The position numbers were made by a program, and so were the translations under genes. From contig NZ_AEGR01000051.1 in assembly GCF_000211835.1 (NCBI RefSeq), positions 1-45,240 on the forward strand: DNA of 45,240 nucleotides, in the 5' to 3' direction. This DNA comes from Hylemonella gracilis ATCC 19624. GTDB taxonomy: Bacteria; Pseudomonadota; Gammaproteobacteria; Burkholderiales; Burkholderiaceae_C. The notes under the pieces were generated by a model. It had not been told where the DNA came from and made no database searches. It was given only the letters and a program-made list of their open reading frames with translations. This document shows positions 1 to 8,787 of this stretch, piece after piece. The stretch's first letter is position 1. Each line of letters starts with the position of its first letter.

Positions 1-1255
1 CGTTCTCCACCACCACGATGGCGTCGTCCACCACGATGCCGATGGCCAGCACCAGGCCAAACAGCGACAGCGCGTTGATCGAGAAGCCCAGCAGGTGCAA
101 CACGGCGAAGGTGCCCACCACCGACACCGGCACGGCCAGCAGCGGGATGATGGAAGCGCGCCAGGTTTGCAGGAACAGGATCACCACCAGCACCACCAGG
201 GCGATGGCTTCGAGCAGGGTCTGGATGACCGACTTGATGGAGGCGCGCACGAACTGCGTGGGGTCGTAGGCGATGCGGTACTCCACGCCTTCAGGCATGA
301 GCTTTTGCAGCTCGTCCATGGTCTCGCGCACGGCGGCCGAGATCTCCAGCGCGTTGGAGCCCGGGGCCTGGAACACGCCCATGCCCACGGCGGGCTTATT
401 GTTCAACAGGGAACGCAGCGAGTAATCGGCCGCGCCCATTTCGAGCCGGGCGATGTCGCGCAGTCGGGTCACCGCGCCGTTGGCGCCGGTCTTGACGATG
501 ATGTCACCGAACTCTTCTTCGCTTTGCAGGCGACCCTGGGCGTTGATGGACAGCTGCATGTCCACGCCGGGCAGCCCGGGCGAGGCGCCGACCACGCCGG
601 CCGCGGCCTGCACGTTCTGACCGCGGATGGCGTTCACCACGTCGCTGGCCGACATGCCGCGTTGGGCGATCTTCTGCGGGTCCAGCCAGACGCGCATGGA
701 ATAGTCACCGCCGCCGAAGATCTGCACCTGGCCCACGCCCTCGATGCGCGCGAGCCGGTCCTTGACGTTGAGCACCGCGTAGTTGCGCAGGTAGTTGATG
801 TCGTAGCGGTCGTTCGGCGAAACCAGGTGCACCACCATCGTGATGTCTGGCGAACTCTTGACCGTGGTGACACCCAGTCTGCGCACTTCCTCGGGCAGGC
901 GCGGCTCGGCTTGCGAGACGCGGTTCTGCACCATCTGCTGCGCCTTGTCGACATCGGTGCCGAGCTTGAAGGTCACGGTGAGCGTCATCACGCCGTCGGT
1001 CGTGGCTTGGCTGCCCATGTAGAGCATGCCTTCCACGCCGTTGATGGATTCCTCCAGCGGCGTGGCCACGGTCTCGGCGATGACCTTGGGGTTGGCCCCG
1101 GGGTACTGCGCGCGCACCACGATGGAGGGCGGCGCGACCTCGGGGTACTCGGAGATCGGCAGGCCGCGCAAGGCGACCAGGCCGGCGATCAGCATCAGCA
1201 GCGAGAGCACGCCCGCGAAGATCGGCCGATCAATGAAGAATTTCGAGAGATTCAT
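1..1255 (-). CDS. RND efflux pump inner-membrane permease (HAE1/AcrB type), N-terminal part
   Basis: This encodes the proton-driven inner-membrane subunit of a tripartite RND drug exporter. The reading frame is open from the ATG at 1255 to the left window edge, giving about 418 residues of a family that usually has about 1,050, so the gene continues outside. The protein begins MNLSKFFIDRPIFAGVLS, the typical first transmembrane helix of AcrB/MexB-type pumps. The periplasmic porter domain follows, with PEVAPPSIVV and GVEGMLYM motifs. At the edge is the second membrane block with GIVVDDAIVVVEN, which carries the conserved Asp-Asp pair of the proton relay (these Asp residues are visible). The adaptor gene lies 25 bases upstream in the same direction, so the two form an operon. 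Substrates cannot be read from the sequence. The family call is firm. Confidence 0.95.
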   Translation of the reverse strand, partial: MNLSKFFIDRPIFAGVLSLLMLIAGLVALRGLPISEYPEVAPPSIVVRAQYPGANPKVIAETVATPLEESINGVEGMLYMGSQATTDGVMTLTVTFKLGTDVDKAQQMVQNRVSQAEPRLPEEVRRLGVTTVKSSPDITMVVHLVSPNDRYDINYLRNYAVLNVKDRLARIEGVGQVQIFGGGDYSMRVWLDPQKIAQRGMSASDVVNAIRGQNVQAAAGVVGASPGLPGVDMQLSINAQGRLQSEEEFGDIIVKTGANGAVTRLRDIARLEMGAADYSLRSLLNNKPAVGMGVFQAPGSNALEISAAVRETMDELQKLMPEGVEYRIAYDPTQFVRASIKSVIQTLLEAIALVVLVVILFLQTWRASIIPLLAVPVSVVGTFAVLHLLGFSINALSLFGLVLAIGIVVDDAIVVVEN

Positions 1256-1280
1256 GATGTGTTCTGGAGGTTCTCGAGGT

Positions 1281-2525
1281 TCAAGGCTGGGCCGAGGCCA
1301 CGGCTTGCGCGGCGGCGTCACCGTTCTTGCCGCGCAGGGCGGCGTTCATGGGCACGTCCTGCGGCTGCACCACGTCGCCGGGGCGCACGCGCTGCAGGCC
1401 GTTGACGACGATGCGTTCACCCGCGCGCAGGCCACTGAGCACCAGGCGCAGGCCGTCCACGGAAGCGCCGAGGGTGATTTCGCGGTACGCGGTGCGGTTG
1501 CCTTCGCCCAACACCAGCACGTACTTCTTGTTCTGGTCGGTGCCGATGGCGCGTTCGCTCACCAGCAGGGCGCGGCTCGCCTGGGCTTGTCCCATGTGGA
1601 TGCGGGCGAATTGGCCATGCATGAGTTGGCCGTCCTTGTTGTCGAAGACGGCCCGCACGCGCACCGTGCCGCTGCTGGTGTTCACCTGGTTGTCGATCAA
1701 CTGCAGCCGGCCGGTGTAGGGCGTGTCGCCGCTGCTGGAGGTGCCCATGCGAACCGGAACGCGTTCCAGTGCTTGGCGTTCACCGTTCACGCCGCCGTTC
1801 ACGCTCTTGAGCGCGCGCGCGACCACCTGTTCATCGGCGTCGAAGCTGGCGTAGATGGGGTGCACCGACACCAGGGTCGTGAGCACGGGGGCGCCCGCGC
1901 CGGCGGCGACGAGGTTGCCCACGGTCACTTCCAGCTTGCCGATGCGCCCGGCCACCGGTGCGCGCACCTGGGTGTAGTCCAGGTTGAGTTGCGCCACCTG
2001 CAGCTGGGCCTGGGCGGCCTTGAGGTTGGCTTCGGCCTCGCGCAGCGTGTTCAGACGGTCGTCGTACTCGCGCTGGGCGATGGCACGTTCGTCCCAGAGC
2101 AAACGCGCGCGGGCATGTTCGCTGGTGGCGTTCGTCACGCGGGCTTGGGCCGCGGCCACCTGAGCGGCGGCGCGAGCCACCTCGGCCTCGTAGGGCGCGG
2201 GGTCGATGGAGATCAACAGATCCCCTTGGTTCACCAAGGCGCCTTCGCGGAAGTGCATGGCCTGGATGACGCCCGCGACGCGGGGGCGGATGTCCACGCG
2301 GTCGATGGCTTCGAGCCGGCCCGAGAACTCGTCCCAGGCCGACACGTCACTTTCCGTGACCAGGGCGACCGAGACGGGCATGGGCGGCGGCGCGCCATTG
2401 GCGGCACCCGCTTGCGCGGCGGTCGGTTTGTGCAGCAGCACGACGACGGCCACGGTGACGGCGGTCAGGGCGGCGGCAGTGGGCCACCAGAGGCGGCGGC
2501 GGGGGCTCAGAGGGAAGCGGGACAT
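1281..2525 (-). CDS. RND efflux periplasmic adaptor subunit (membrane fusion protein)
   Basis: This 414-residue protein links the RND permease to an outer-membrane channel. The ATG at 2525 is preceded by an AAGGA ribosome site; an upstream in-frame start at 2666 would add 47 Phe/Ser-rich residues and is unlikely. An N-terminal membrane anchor or signal (about residues 10-30) is followed by the family order of domains. These are a lipoyl half-motif (RVAGVIQAMHFREGALVNQGD), an alpha hairpin rich in Ala/Glu/Arg, the second lipoyl half (VRAPVAGRIGKLEVTVGNLV), a beta barrel and a membrane-proximal domain (GLRAGERIVVNGLQRVRPGD). It is first in a two-gene operon with the permease. No Cys lipobox is obvious at the N-terminus. 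No outer-membrane partner gene is in the window; it may lie beyond the left edge or elsewhere. Confidence 0.95.
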   Translation of the reverse strand: MSRFPLSPRRRLWWPTAAALTAVTVAVVVLLHKPTAAQAGAANGAPPPMPVSVALVTESDVSAWDEFSGRLEAIDRVDIRPRVAGVIQAMHFREGALVNQGDLLISIDPAPYEAEVARAAAQVAAAQARVTNATSEHARARLLWDERAIAQREYDDRLNTLREAEANLKAAQAQLQVAQLNLDYTQVRAPVAGRIGKLEVTVGNLVAAGAGAPVLTTLVSVHPIYASFDADEQVVARALKSVNGGVNGERQALERVPVRMGTSSSGDTPYTGRLQLIDNQVNTSSGTVRVRAVFDNKDGQLMHGQFARIHMGQAQASRALLVSERAIGTDQNKKYVLVLGEGNRTAYREITLGASVDGLRLVLSGLRAGERIVVNGLQRVRPGDVVQPQDVPMNAALRGKNGDAAAQAVASAQP

Positions 2526-2539
2526 GAGGTTTCCTTTGA

Positions 2540-2640
2540 AGAACAGCAAAGAGGCAAGAAGACGAAAAGGCGAAAAGGCGAAAAGACAAAAATCGAGAGA
2601 GGAGAGAGGAGAGAAAAATGAGGACAGCGAAACAGGCGAA
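2540..2640. repeat. Purine-rich low-complexity tract with 8-base repeats
   Basis: On the plus strand this interval is almost pure A/G. Three near-identical GAAAAGGC-type units lie near 2565-2590 and are followed by GAGAGAGGAGAGAGG runs. It sits immediately upstream of the efflux adaptor start, so it forms a long pyrimidine tract in the leader of that mRNA. I see no gene in it. Slippage or an effect on adaptor expression is possible but not shown. Confidence 0.7.
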
Positions 2641-2642
2641 GG

Positions 2643-2664
2643 AAAAAATGGGCGAGCACAGCCC
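2643..2664 (-). terminator. Possible intrinsic terminator after the hydrolase gene
   Basis: Read on the minus strand, a short GC-rich stem (TGGGC...GCCCA, 7-base loop) is followed directly by six T residues. It lies 60-80 bases beyond the hydrolase stop codon and before the efflux operon. A second, longer hairpin (AACCCG...CGGGTT, 2665-2685) lies just upstream. The stem is only 5 bp, so strength is uncertain. Confidence 0.5.
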
Positions 2665-2724
2665 AACCCGACCGTCGGCCGGGTTGAACGGAGCAGGGGA
2701 AATCAGGTCAGCAGAGAGCGGCCA

Positions 2725-3561
2725 TCAGGCCGCAGGCGGCGCCGCGGCCTGGAAGAAGCTGCGCAGGTGCTCACGCGCCAGGGCTGCGCAGGGGGGAACG
2801 TCATCGGCCAATGGCTCGGCCAGGGAATCGGGCCAGCCGGTCTGGGCCTGCAGCAGGACGCGGGTGACCGGGATGCCAGCGTCGCGCAAGCGGTCCGCAT
2901 AGGCCAGCGCTTCATCGCGCATGGGGTCGTCACCCCCCGCGAGGATCAGCGTGGGCGGCACGCCCGCGAGCCGCTGTGCGAGCGCCGGCACGGCATACGG
3001 GTGCTCGGCGTCCATGGGGCCGCGCAGGTACTCGCGCCAGCCGTCCATCCATTTGCAGCGGGTGGTCGCGCCCAGGGTTTCGCGCAGCGAGGCCGTGCCG
3101 TTGCAGGGGTCCAGCATGGGCGACACCAGGATCTGCCCAGCCAAGGCGGGGTGGGCGCGGTCGCGCACCATCAGCGCCACCGCCGCCGCGATATTGCCGC
3201 CGGCTTCCTCGCCCGCGACGAAGAGGGGCGCGCCCGTGCCCGCCAGGCGCGTGCGCTGCTTGTACAGCCATTCGATGGCGGTGTAACCTGCTTCCACGGC
3301 TTCGGGGAATTTGTGGGTGGGCGCCAGTGGGTAGGCCAGCGAAGCCACCACGGCGCCGGAAGCGGCCAGCAGTTCGGCCAGGCAGGCGCCGCTGTCCAGA
3401 TCACCCGAGACAAAGGCGCCGCCATGGAAATGCAGCACCAGCGGCCGCGCCGCGCCGCGCACCTTGTCGCCACGCACGCGCAGTTCCAGCGGACGGTCGC
3501 CCGGCACGAACAGGGTGTGAGTCGGCGAGGGTTGGAACGGGGATGGGGTTGAGCTGACCAT
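2725..3561 (-). CDS. Alpha/beta hydrolase of the HSL/esterase type, catalytic Ser and His not found
   Basis: This 278-residue protein has the alpha/beta-hydrolase fold-3 layout. HGGAF (46-50) is the oxyanion-hole motif of hormone-sensitive-lipase-type esterases. The nucleophile-elbow region reads GEEAGG (117-122) where the family has GDSAGG, so Glu119 stands where the catalytic Ser is expected. The acid segment GGDDPMRDEA is present. The usual C-terminal HGF/HxF segment is absent; the corresponding stretch reads VTRVLLQAQTGWPDS. The start at 3561 fits the family N-terminus; starts at 3579 or 3627 would add residues without similarity. It is transcribed divergently from a LysR regulator 113 bases away, which is its likely controller. 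The fold assignment is confident. An esterase activity is doubtful: it could be a non-catalytic binding protein or use another mechanism. Confidence 0.85.
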   Translation of the reverse strand: MVSSTPSPFQPSPTHTLFVPGDRPLELRVRGDKVRGAARPLVLHFHGGAFVSGDLDSGACLAELLAASGAVVASLAYPLAPTHKFPEAVEAGYTAIEWLYKQRTRLAGTGAPLFVAGEEAGGNIAAAVALMVRDRAHPALAGQILVSPMLDPCNGTASLRETLGATTRCKWMDGWREYLRGPMDAEHPYAVPALAQRLAGVPPTLILAGGDDPMRDEALAYADRLRDAGIPVTRVLLQAQTGWPDSLAEPLADDVPPCAALAREHLRSFFQAAAPPAA

Positions 3562-3674
3562 GGACGCGACTATAGACATGCGAGTTCCGGGGATAAAGCA
3601 GGCTGCGACCAGTTGTCTGTTTCCCATTCATGAACAATCCCGCCTGCGCGACGCGCAAACAGGACACAAAAGGC

Positions 3675-4589
3675 ATGGACCAGATTCAATCGATACGCGT
3701 CTTCGCCCGGGTGGTGGAGGCCGGCACCTTCACCAAGGCGGCCGAATCGCTGGACCTGCCCAAGGGCACGGTGACCAAGCTGGTGCAGCAACTGGAGGCA
3801 CGGCTGAAGGTCAAGCTGCTCAATCGCACGACGCGGCGCGTGACCGTCACCCCCGATGGCGCGGCGTATTACGAGCGCACCACCCGCGTGCTCAAGGATC
3901 TGGACGACATCGAAGCCAGCATGACCAATGCACAGGCCAAGCCCAGCGGGCGCCTGCGCGTGGACGTTGGCACCTCGGTGGCGGGCCAGATCCTGATCCC
4001 CGCGCTGGCTGACTTCTACCGCCGCTTCCCCGACATCCAGCTGGACCTGGGCGTGACCGACCGCCCGGTCGACCTGATCACCGACAACGTGGACTGCGTG
4101 ATCCGCGGCGGTGATCTGCAGGAACAGTCCCTGGTGGCGCGCCGACTGGGCAATGTGCCCCTGGTGGCCGTGGCCTCGCCGGCCTACATCAAGGCGCGGG
4201 GCCTGCCTCGGCATCCGTCGGAGCTGGAACGCGAGCACACCACGGTGAACTTCTTTTCCGCGCGCACGGGCCGACCCTACATGCACGAATACATGCAAGA
4301 CGGCAAGACGCTGGAGGTGGCGGGGCACTACCAGCTGTCGGTGAACGAAAGCAATGCCTTGACGTCGGCGGTGCTGGCCGGCCTGGGCGTGTCCCACATT
4401 CCGACCTTTACCGCGGAACCTTTGATCGCGAGTGGTCAACTGGTGCGGGTGCTGGAGGATTGGACTTGCCCCGTCATTCCGCTCTACGTGGTCTATCCGC
4501 CCAACCGCCACCTCAGCGCCAAGGTGCGGGCTTTCGTGGAATGGGCGGCGGAACTGTTTTCCCGCCACCCGCAGGTGTTGACAGGGTGA
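3675..4589 (+). CDS. LysR-family transcriptional regulator
   Basis: A 304-residue LysR regulator. The N-terminal winged helix-turn-helix (about residues 3-60; FTKAAESLDLPKGTVTKLVQQLE) is followed by the substrate-binding domain (about 90-295). The sequence most resembles the CrgA/DsdC-like branch common in Burkholderiales. I chose the ATG at 3675 because MDQIQSIRVFARVVEAGTF is the canonical beginning; the earlier start at 3630 adds 15 unlike residues. It diverges from the alpha/beta-hydrolase gene, the usual LysR arrangement, so it probably regulates that gene and itself. The intergenic region contains an 8-base palindrome TTCATGAA (3627-3634) as a possible site. The inducer is unknown. Confidence 0.95.
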   Translation: MDQIQSIRVFARVVEAGTFTKAAESLDLPKGTVTKLVQQLEARLKVKLLNRTTRRVTVTPDGAAYYERTTRVLKDLDDIEASMTNAQAKPSGRLRVDVGTSVAGQILIPALADFYRRFPDIQLDLGVTDRPVDLITDNVDCVIRGGDLQEQSLVARRLGNVPLVAVASPAYIKARGLPRHPSELEREHTTVNFFSARTGRPYMHEYMQDGKTLEVAGHYQLSVNESNALTSAVLAGLGVSHIPTFTAEPLIASGQLVRVLEDWTCPVIPLYVVYPPNRHLSAKVRAFVEWAAELFSRHPQVLTG

Positions 4590-4666
4590 GCCAGGGCTGA
4601 TCCCTCGGCCCGCGCGTCGCATCGCGGTGATGGTCATGGCCCATGATGCGTCCTTATCATCGGGAC

Positions 4667-5140
4667 ATGCAATTACCTCTTTCTTCCGGTCTGCGTTGGA
4701 TTGGCCTGGGCTTCGAGGCCCTGACCGTGCACCAGCTGTACGACTTGCTGCGCCTGCGCTCGGAGATCTTCGTGGTCGAGCAGCGCTGTGCCTACCTCGA
4801 CCCCGACGGCAAAGACCTGCATCCTCAGGCCTTGCACCTGCTCGGCTACGACGGTGAGGTGCTCGCCGCCAGCGTGCGCATCCTGCCGCCGGGGCTGGGC
4901 TATCCCTGCCCGAGCATCGGGCGCGTGGTGGTGGCCGCCTCGCACCGCGGCACCGGCCTGGGCCATGTGCTGATGCGCGAGGCCCTGAGCCAGGTGTTCC
5001 AGCATTGGCCGGGCAGCGAGGTCCAGCTGGGCGCGCAGGCGCACCTGGCGAATTTCTATGCCGTGCATGGTTTTGTCGTGGCTTCGCCGGTCTACGACGA
5101 GGACGGCATTCCCCACGTCACCATGCGCCGCCCGGCTTAA
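4667..5140 (+). CDS. ElaA-like GNAT N-acetyltransferase
   Basis: A 157-residue GNAT-fold protein resembling E. coli ElaA. It begins with the ElaA-like segment around residues 10-45, including LRLRSEIFVVEQRCAYLDPDG (residue Cys included). The acetyl-CoA loop region VVVAASHRGTGLGHVLM (R/G-x-G-x-G) is clear, followed by a terminal beta strand ending HVTMRRPA. The start at 4667 (MQLPLSS) gives the usual length; an ATG at 4643 would add eight residues. The gene converges with the FMN reductase and their 3' ends overlap by four bases. Substrate is unknown for the family. Confidence 0.9.
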   Translation: MQLPLSSGLRWIGLGFEALTVHQLYDLLRLRSEIFVVEQRCAYLDPDGKDLHPQALHLLGYDGEVLAASVRILPPGLGYPCPSIGRVVVAASHRGTGLGHVLMREALSQVFQHWPGSEVQLGAQAHLANFYAVHGFVVASPVYDEDGIPHVTMRRPA

Positions 5141-5700
5141 GCGAGCGGAAAACTCGGTCCCACGCCGCCATTGCCGCCATCACCTTGCAGGTGCCTGAGC
5201 AGGGCGGCCAGCAGGTCCTCGAGAGCGCGGCGTACTTCTGGGCTTCTCAGCATGGCCTCTTCGCTGGTGCAGTGGCCCGGCAGGGGCAAGCCCCCGGAGG
5301 CCTGGACCACGATGTCGGCCGACATGGTGCGCAGCACCTCACGCAAGGCGTCGTCGGCGTGGTGCGCGCGGGGCGCGGCGTTGACCAGCGCCACTGGCTT
5401 GCCCACGGTGCCTTCAAAGCTGACCAGCCAGTCCAGCGCATTTTTCATCACGCCCGAGATGCCGTGCGCGTACTCGGGGCTGGCGATCAGCAGCGCGTCG
5501 GCTGCGGCGACCGTGGCGCGCCAGTGCCGCACCGATTCGGGCGGTTGTGCTTCCAGATCCGGGTTGAACAGCGGCAGATCCCTCAGGCCTTCGAACACCG
5601 AGATGCGCAGAGCCGGTGGCGCCAACCGAGCCGCCACGCGGCAGACGGCCGAGTTGATGGAGGCAGCCCGCAGGCTGCCGGACACCGCGACGATGTTCAT
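5137..5700 (-). CDS. NADPH-dependent FMN reductase (quinone reductase family)
   Basis: A 187-residue flavodoxin-like oxidoreductase. It opens with MNIVAVSGSLRAASINSAV, the phosphate-binding loop of the FMN_red family (GSLRxxSxN). SPEYAHGISGVMKNALDWLV (about residues 92-111) is the second FMN-binding signature. Such enzymes reduce quinones, azo dyes or chromate using NAD(P)H and bound FMN. Its ATG overlaps the stop codon of the upstream ECF sigma factor gene (ATGA at 5697-5700), so the two are translationally coupled and probably one operon. It could therefore act in the stress response governed by that sigma factor; this is inference. Confidence 0.92.
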   Translation of the reverse strand: MNIVAVSGSLRAASINSAVCRVAARLAPPALRISVFEGLRDLPLFNPDLEAQPPESVRHWRATVAAADALLIASPEYAHGISGVMKNALDWLVSFEGTVGKPVALVNAAPRAHHADDALREVLRTMSADIVVQASGGLPLPGHCTSEEAMLRSPEVRRALEDLLAALLRHLQGDGGNGGVGPSFPLA

Positions 5701-6596
5701 CCGGCCACCGCATGGACGGCGGTCAACGGTTCGCGTTCGGCGCGGCTACCCAGGGGCAGCACACACAGCGTGACGCCATCCAGGCTGAGTGCCAAGCCCA
5801 ACTGCCCGCCAACCCGCACGAGACCACTGATGCGGGTCGTCGGCCGTGCATCGGCCCAGCAGCTGATCTCGCCCGCGGCCAGCGATGCGCTGGGGGCGGC
5901 GTGACGGGCACTGACCAGCGGTTGGCGCAGCAAGGCCCACAGGGGGGCCGCGTCACGCAGTTGCAGGCATTGGCAATAGGTTTGGAAGAGGACTTCGGTC
6001 TCGGTGTCCGCTGTCCTCGATGCGTCTTTCAAATACTCCAACTCGTCCAAGTCCGACGCGGGGTTGGACCGCCCCAGCGACGCGCCTGCCGCCTGGTGCA
6101 GCCGCGCCAAGGCGCGCCGCAACTGCTGGCGGCTGCCTGCTGCCGTCTTGCCCTGAGCTTGGGCGATCTCGGCATGTTCCACTTCGAACACCTCGTGCAG
6201 CAGGAGCACCGCGCCCTCCACGGGGGACAGGTGGGTCGCCAGCAGACGCAGCGCACGCGTGCTGTCTTGCCGCAGCGCCGCTTCCGATTCGGCAGAGGTT
6301 TGCGCGTCGGACGGAGGAACCTTGGCCGATTCCGCCAGCCATTGCTGCATCCACTGCCGACGCCGCAGGCGGTCGATGGCGATGTGGCGCATCACGGTGA
6401 GCAACCAGGCTTGAGCGACATTGAGTTCCAGGGCCCGGGCTTCCAGCGCGCGCACATAGGCGTCTTGCACCGCGTCCTCGGCCTCCGTCGGCCCCAGCAG
6501 GCGGGCAGCGGCGCGCACCAATTGGTGACGGTTGGCGTCGAGCAAATCGGTCAAGGCGGGCGGGGCAGGCAAGTCGGGCAGACGTTCATCGCGCAT
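5697..6596 (-). CDS. ECF RNA polymerase sigma factor with C-terminal extension
   Basis: A 299-residue extracytoplasmic-function sigma factor. Region 2 (about residues 25-90) contains EAEDAVQDAYVRALE and the -10 recognition helix segment, followed by a RRRQW basic stretch. Region 4 (about 125-175) reads LSPVEGAVLLLHEVFEVEHAEIA followed by a helix-turn-helix. About 110 residues remain after region 4, more than a minimal ECF factor. This resembles ECF groups with a SnoaL-like regulatory tail (the ECF41/ECF56 type), which often lack a classical anti-sigma factor. None is visible here. I chose the ATG at 6596 because upstream codons (to 6761) show no similarity. The stop overlaps the start of the FMN reductase gene. 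The group assignment is tentative. Confidence 0.88.
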   Translation of the reverse strand: MRDERLPDLPAPPALTDLLDANRHQLVRAAARLLGPTEAEDAVQDAYVRALEARALELNVAQAWLLTVMRHIAIDRLRRRQWMQQWLAESAKVPPSDAQTSAESEAALRQDSTRALRLLATHLSPVEGAVLLLHEVFEVEHAEIAQAQGKTAAGSRQQLRRALARLHQAAGASLGRSNPASDLDELEYLKDASRTADTETEVLFQTYCQCLQLRDAAPLWALLRQPLVSARHAAPSASLAAGEISCWADARPTTRISGLVRVGGQLGLALSLDGVTLCVLPLGSRAEREPLTAVHAVAG

Positions 6597-6687
6597 CGGG
6601 CCATCTTGCCATAGCGCCTTGACGGGCCGGGCTGTCACGCCGCATGGGCTTCGTTCGTCATGGCAGCTCAACCTCAAGGAAAACACG

Positions 6688-7305
6688 ATGGAAACCTCCA
6701 TGACCACCACCATGAACACACCCGACAGCCCTGCTCCGGCCAGCGTGCCCGAACCCCGCACCGCGTCCTACCTGGAAGAAAAAGCCTTCAAGACCCGCAC
6801 CCTGCTGGTCTTCGGCACCGTGACCGACGCCATGGCCGCGGACGTGACGCGCCGGCTCATCGCCTTGGATGCGGACGGCGACCAGCCCATCCACCTGCTG
6901 GTGAGCTCGCCCGGCGGCCATCTGGAATCGGGCGACGCCATCCATGACATCGTGCGTTTCATCGCCGCGCCCGTGAACATGATCGGCACCGGCTGGGTCG
7001 GCAGCGCCGCCACCCATCTCTACCTGGCCGTGCCGCGCGCGCGGCGCTACTGCCTGCCCAACACGCGCTTTCTCATTCACCAGCCCAGCGGCGGCGCGGG
7101 CGGCCCGGCCACCAACATCGCCATCCAGGCCCGTGAGATGGTCAAGGCCCGCGAGCGCATCGCCGCCACCATCGCGCGCGAGACGGGAAAGTCCCTGGAG
7201 GCCGTATTGACCGACATCGAGCACGACCGCTGGTTGTCTGCCGAGGAGGCGGTGGACTACGGCCTGGTGTCGCGCATCATCGAGCGCAAGAGTGAGCTGG
7301 GATGA
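6688..7305 (+). CDS. ClpP-family serine peptidase (second-type ClpP)
   Basis: A 205-residue ClpP-fold peptidase. The catalytic triad can be placed: Ser106 in the GWVGSAATH stretch, His131 in LIHQP, and Asp180 in EHDRW. The substrate groove motif SSPGGHLESG (about 73-82) is also present. The serine motif GSAAT departs from the GxASMAA of housekeeping ClpP. No clpX or clpA gene adjoins it. It is therefore probably the accessory ClpP-like copy seen in many Proteobacteria rather than the main ClpXP subunit. The ATG at 6688 has an AAGGA ribosome site; the first ~25 residues (METSMTTT...) are low in complexity and may be a propeptide or flexible tail. It would act in the cytosol, with an unknown ATPase partner or alone. 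Confidence 0.9.
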   Translation: METSMTTTMNTPDSPAPASVPEPRTASYLEEKAFKTRTLLVFGTVTDAMAADVTRRLIALDADGDQPIHLLVSSPGGHLESGDAIHDIVRFIAAPVNMIGTGWVGSAATHLYLAVPRARRYCLPNTRFLIHQPSGGAGGPATNIAIQAREMVKARERIAATIARETGKSLEAVLTDIEHDRWLSAEEAVDYGLVSRIIERKSELG

Positions 7306-7386
7306 ACGGCGTGGCCGTCAGCATCGCCGTGCACTGAACGGTGAGGCGGGCAGGGTGCTAAGGTCCGGCTTTTGTTGGACTACTCC

Positions 7387-8787
7387 ATGAACACCCGCAA
7401 AGAAAACACCCGCACCGAACGCGACACCTTCGGCCCCATCGACGTCCCGGCCGAGCGGCTTTGGGGCGCGCAGACCCAGCGTTCCCTGCTCAACTTCGAC
7501 ATCTCGGGCGAGCGCCAGCCGCGCGAGCTGATCCATGCGCTGGTCCAGGTCAAGCGGGCTTCGGCCACGGTGAACCAAGGACTGGGTCTGCTGGACGCAG
7601 CCAAGGCCCACGCCATCGTGGCGGCGGCCGACGAGGTGCTGGCCGGGCGGCATGCGGACGAATTCCCGCTGGTGGTCTGGCAGACCGGCTCCGGCACGCA
7701 GACGAACATGAACGTCAACGAGGTGCTGGCCAACCGGGCCAGCGAGTTGTTGGGCGGTGAGCGCGGTGAAGCGCGGCGGGTGCACCCGAACGACGAGGTC
7801 AACCGCAGCCAGTCCAGCAATGACGTGTTCCCCACGGCCATGCATGTGGCCGCGGTCGAGGCCATCACGCAGCACTTGCTGCCCGCGCTGCAAACGCTGC
7901 GCGCCACGCTGGACGCCAAGGCGCGCGAATTCGACGACATCGTCAAGATCGGCCGCACCCATTTGCAAGACGCGACGCCGCTCACCTTGGGGCAGGAATT
8001 CTCGGGTTGGGTGGCGCAGCTGGCGCACGGTGAGCGGCATGTGCGCGCCGCCTTGCCGCATCTGTGTGAACTCGCGCTCGGTGGCACCGCAGTGGGCACT
8101 GGGCTGAATGCGCCCGCGGGTTACGCCGAGGCCGCGGCGGCGGAGCTGGCGCGCCTGACAGGGCTGCCCTTCGTGACCGCGCCCAACAAGTTCGAGGCCC
8201 TGGCCTCCTGCGATGCGCTGGTGCACGCGCACGGCGCGCTCAAGACGCTGGCCGCCAGCCTCATGAAGATCGCCAACGATGTGCGCTGGCTCGCCAGCGG
8301 GCCGCGCAGCGGCATCGGCGAGATCAGCATTCCCGAGAACGAGCCCGGCTCGTCCATCATGCCTGGCAAGGTCAACCCCACGCAGAGCGAGGCGCTGACC
8401 ATGCTGTGCTGCCAGGTCTTCGGCAACGACGTGGCCATCAATCTGGGCGGCGCGTCGGGCAATTTTGAACTGAACGTGTTCCGCCCTCTGGTGGCCCACA
8501 ACTTCCTGCAAAGCGTGCGCTTGCTGGCGGACGGCATGGGGAGCTTCAACGACCACTGCGCGGTCGGCATCACGCCCAACCGCGAACGCATCGCCGAACT
8601 GGTGGCGCGTTCGCTGATGCTGGTGACCGCGCTCAATCCGCACATCGGTTACGACAAGGCGGCCCAGATCGCCAAGAAGGCACACCAGGAAGGGTTGACC
8701 TTGCGCGACGCGGCCCTGGCCAGCGGCCACGTCACGGCCGAGCAGTTTGACCAGTGGGTGGTGCCGGAACGTATGGTGGGCCGCTGA
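7387..8787 (+). CDS. fumC: Fumarate hydratase, class II
   Basis: A 466-residue class II fumarase that interconverts fumarate and L-malate in the tricarboxylic acid cycle. The lyase-superfamily signature [13 protein letters not shown] is complete, and the catalytic loop Ser lies within it. The substrate-binding segments [31 protein letters not shown] and [16 protein letters not shown] all match the FumC pattern. The ATG at 7387 gives the normal N-terminus ([23 protein letters not shown]). It needs no iron-sulfur cluster, unlike class I enzymes. It stands alone, converging with the cation transporter gene with a 56-base 3' overlap. Confidence 0.98.
   Translation: MNTRKENTRTERDTFGPIDVPAERLWGAQTQRSLLNFDISGERQPRELIHALVQVKRASATVNQGLGLLDAAKAHAIVAAADEVLAGRHADEFPLVVWQTGSGTQTNMNVNEVLANRASELLGGERGEARRVHPNDEVNRSQSSNDVFPTAMHVAAVEAITQHLLPALQTLRATLDAKAREFDDIVKIGRTHLQDATPLTLGQEFSGWVAQLAHGERHVRAALPHLCELALGGTAVGTGLNAPAGYAEAAAAELARLTGLPFVTAPNKFEALASCDALVHAHGALKTLAASLMKIANDVRWLASGPRSGIGEISIPENEPGSSIMPGKVNPTQSEALTMLCCQVFGNDVAINLGGASGNFELNVFRPLVAHNFLQSVRLLADGMGSFNDHCAVGITPNRERIAELVARSLMLVTALNPHIGYDKAAQIAKKAHQEGLTLRDAALASGHVTAEQFDQWVVPERMVGR

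Noticed and set aside
95..1405. Plus-strand frame over the efflux permease
   Set aside because: Its His/Gly/Asp-rich composition is an antisense shadow of the RND permease and adaptor genes.
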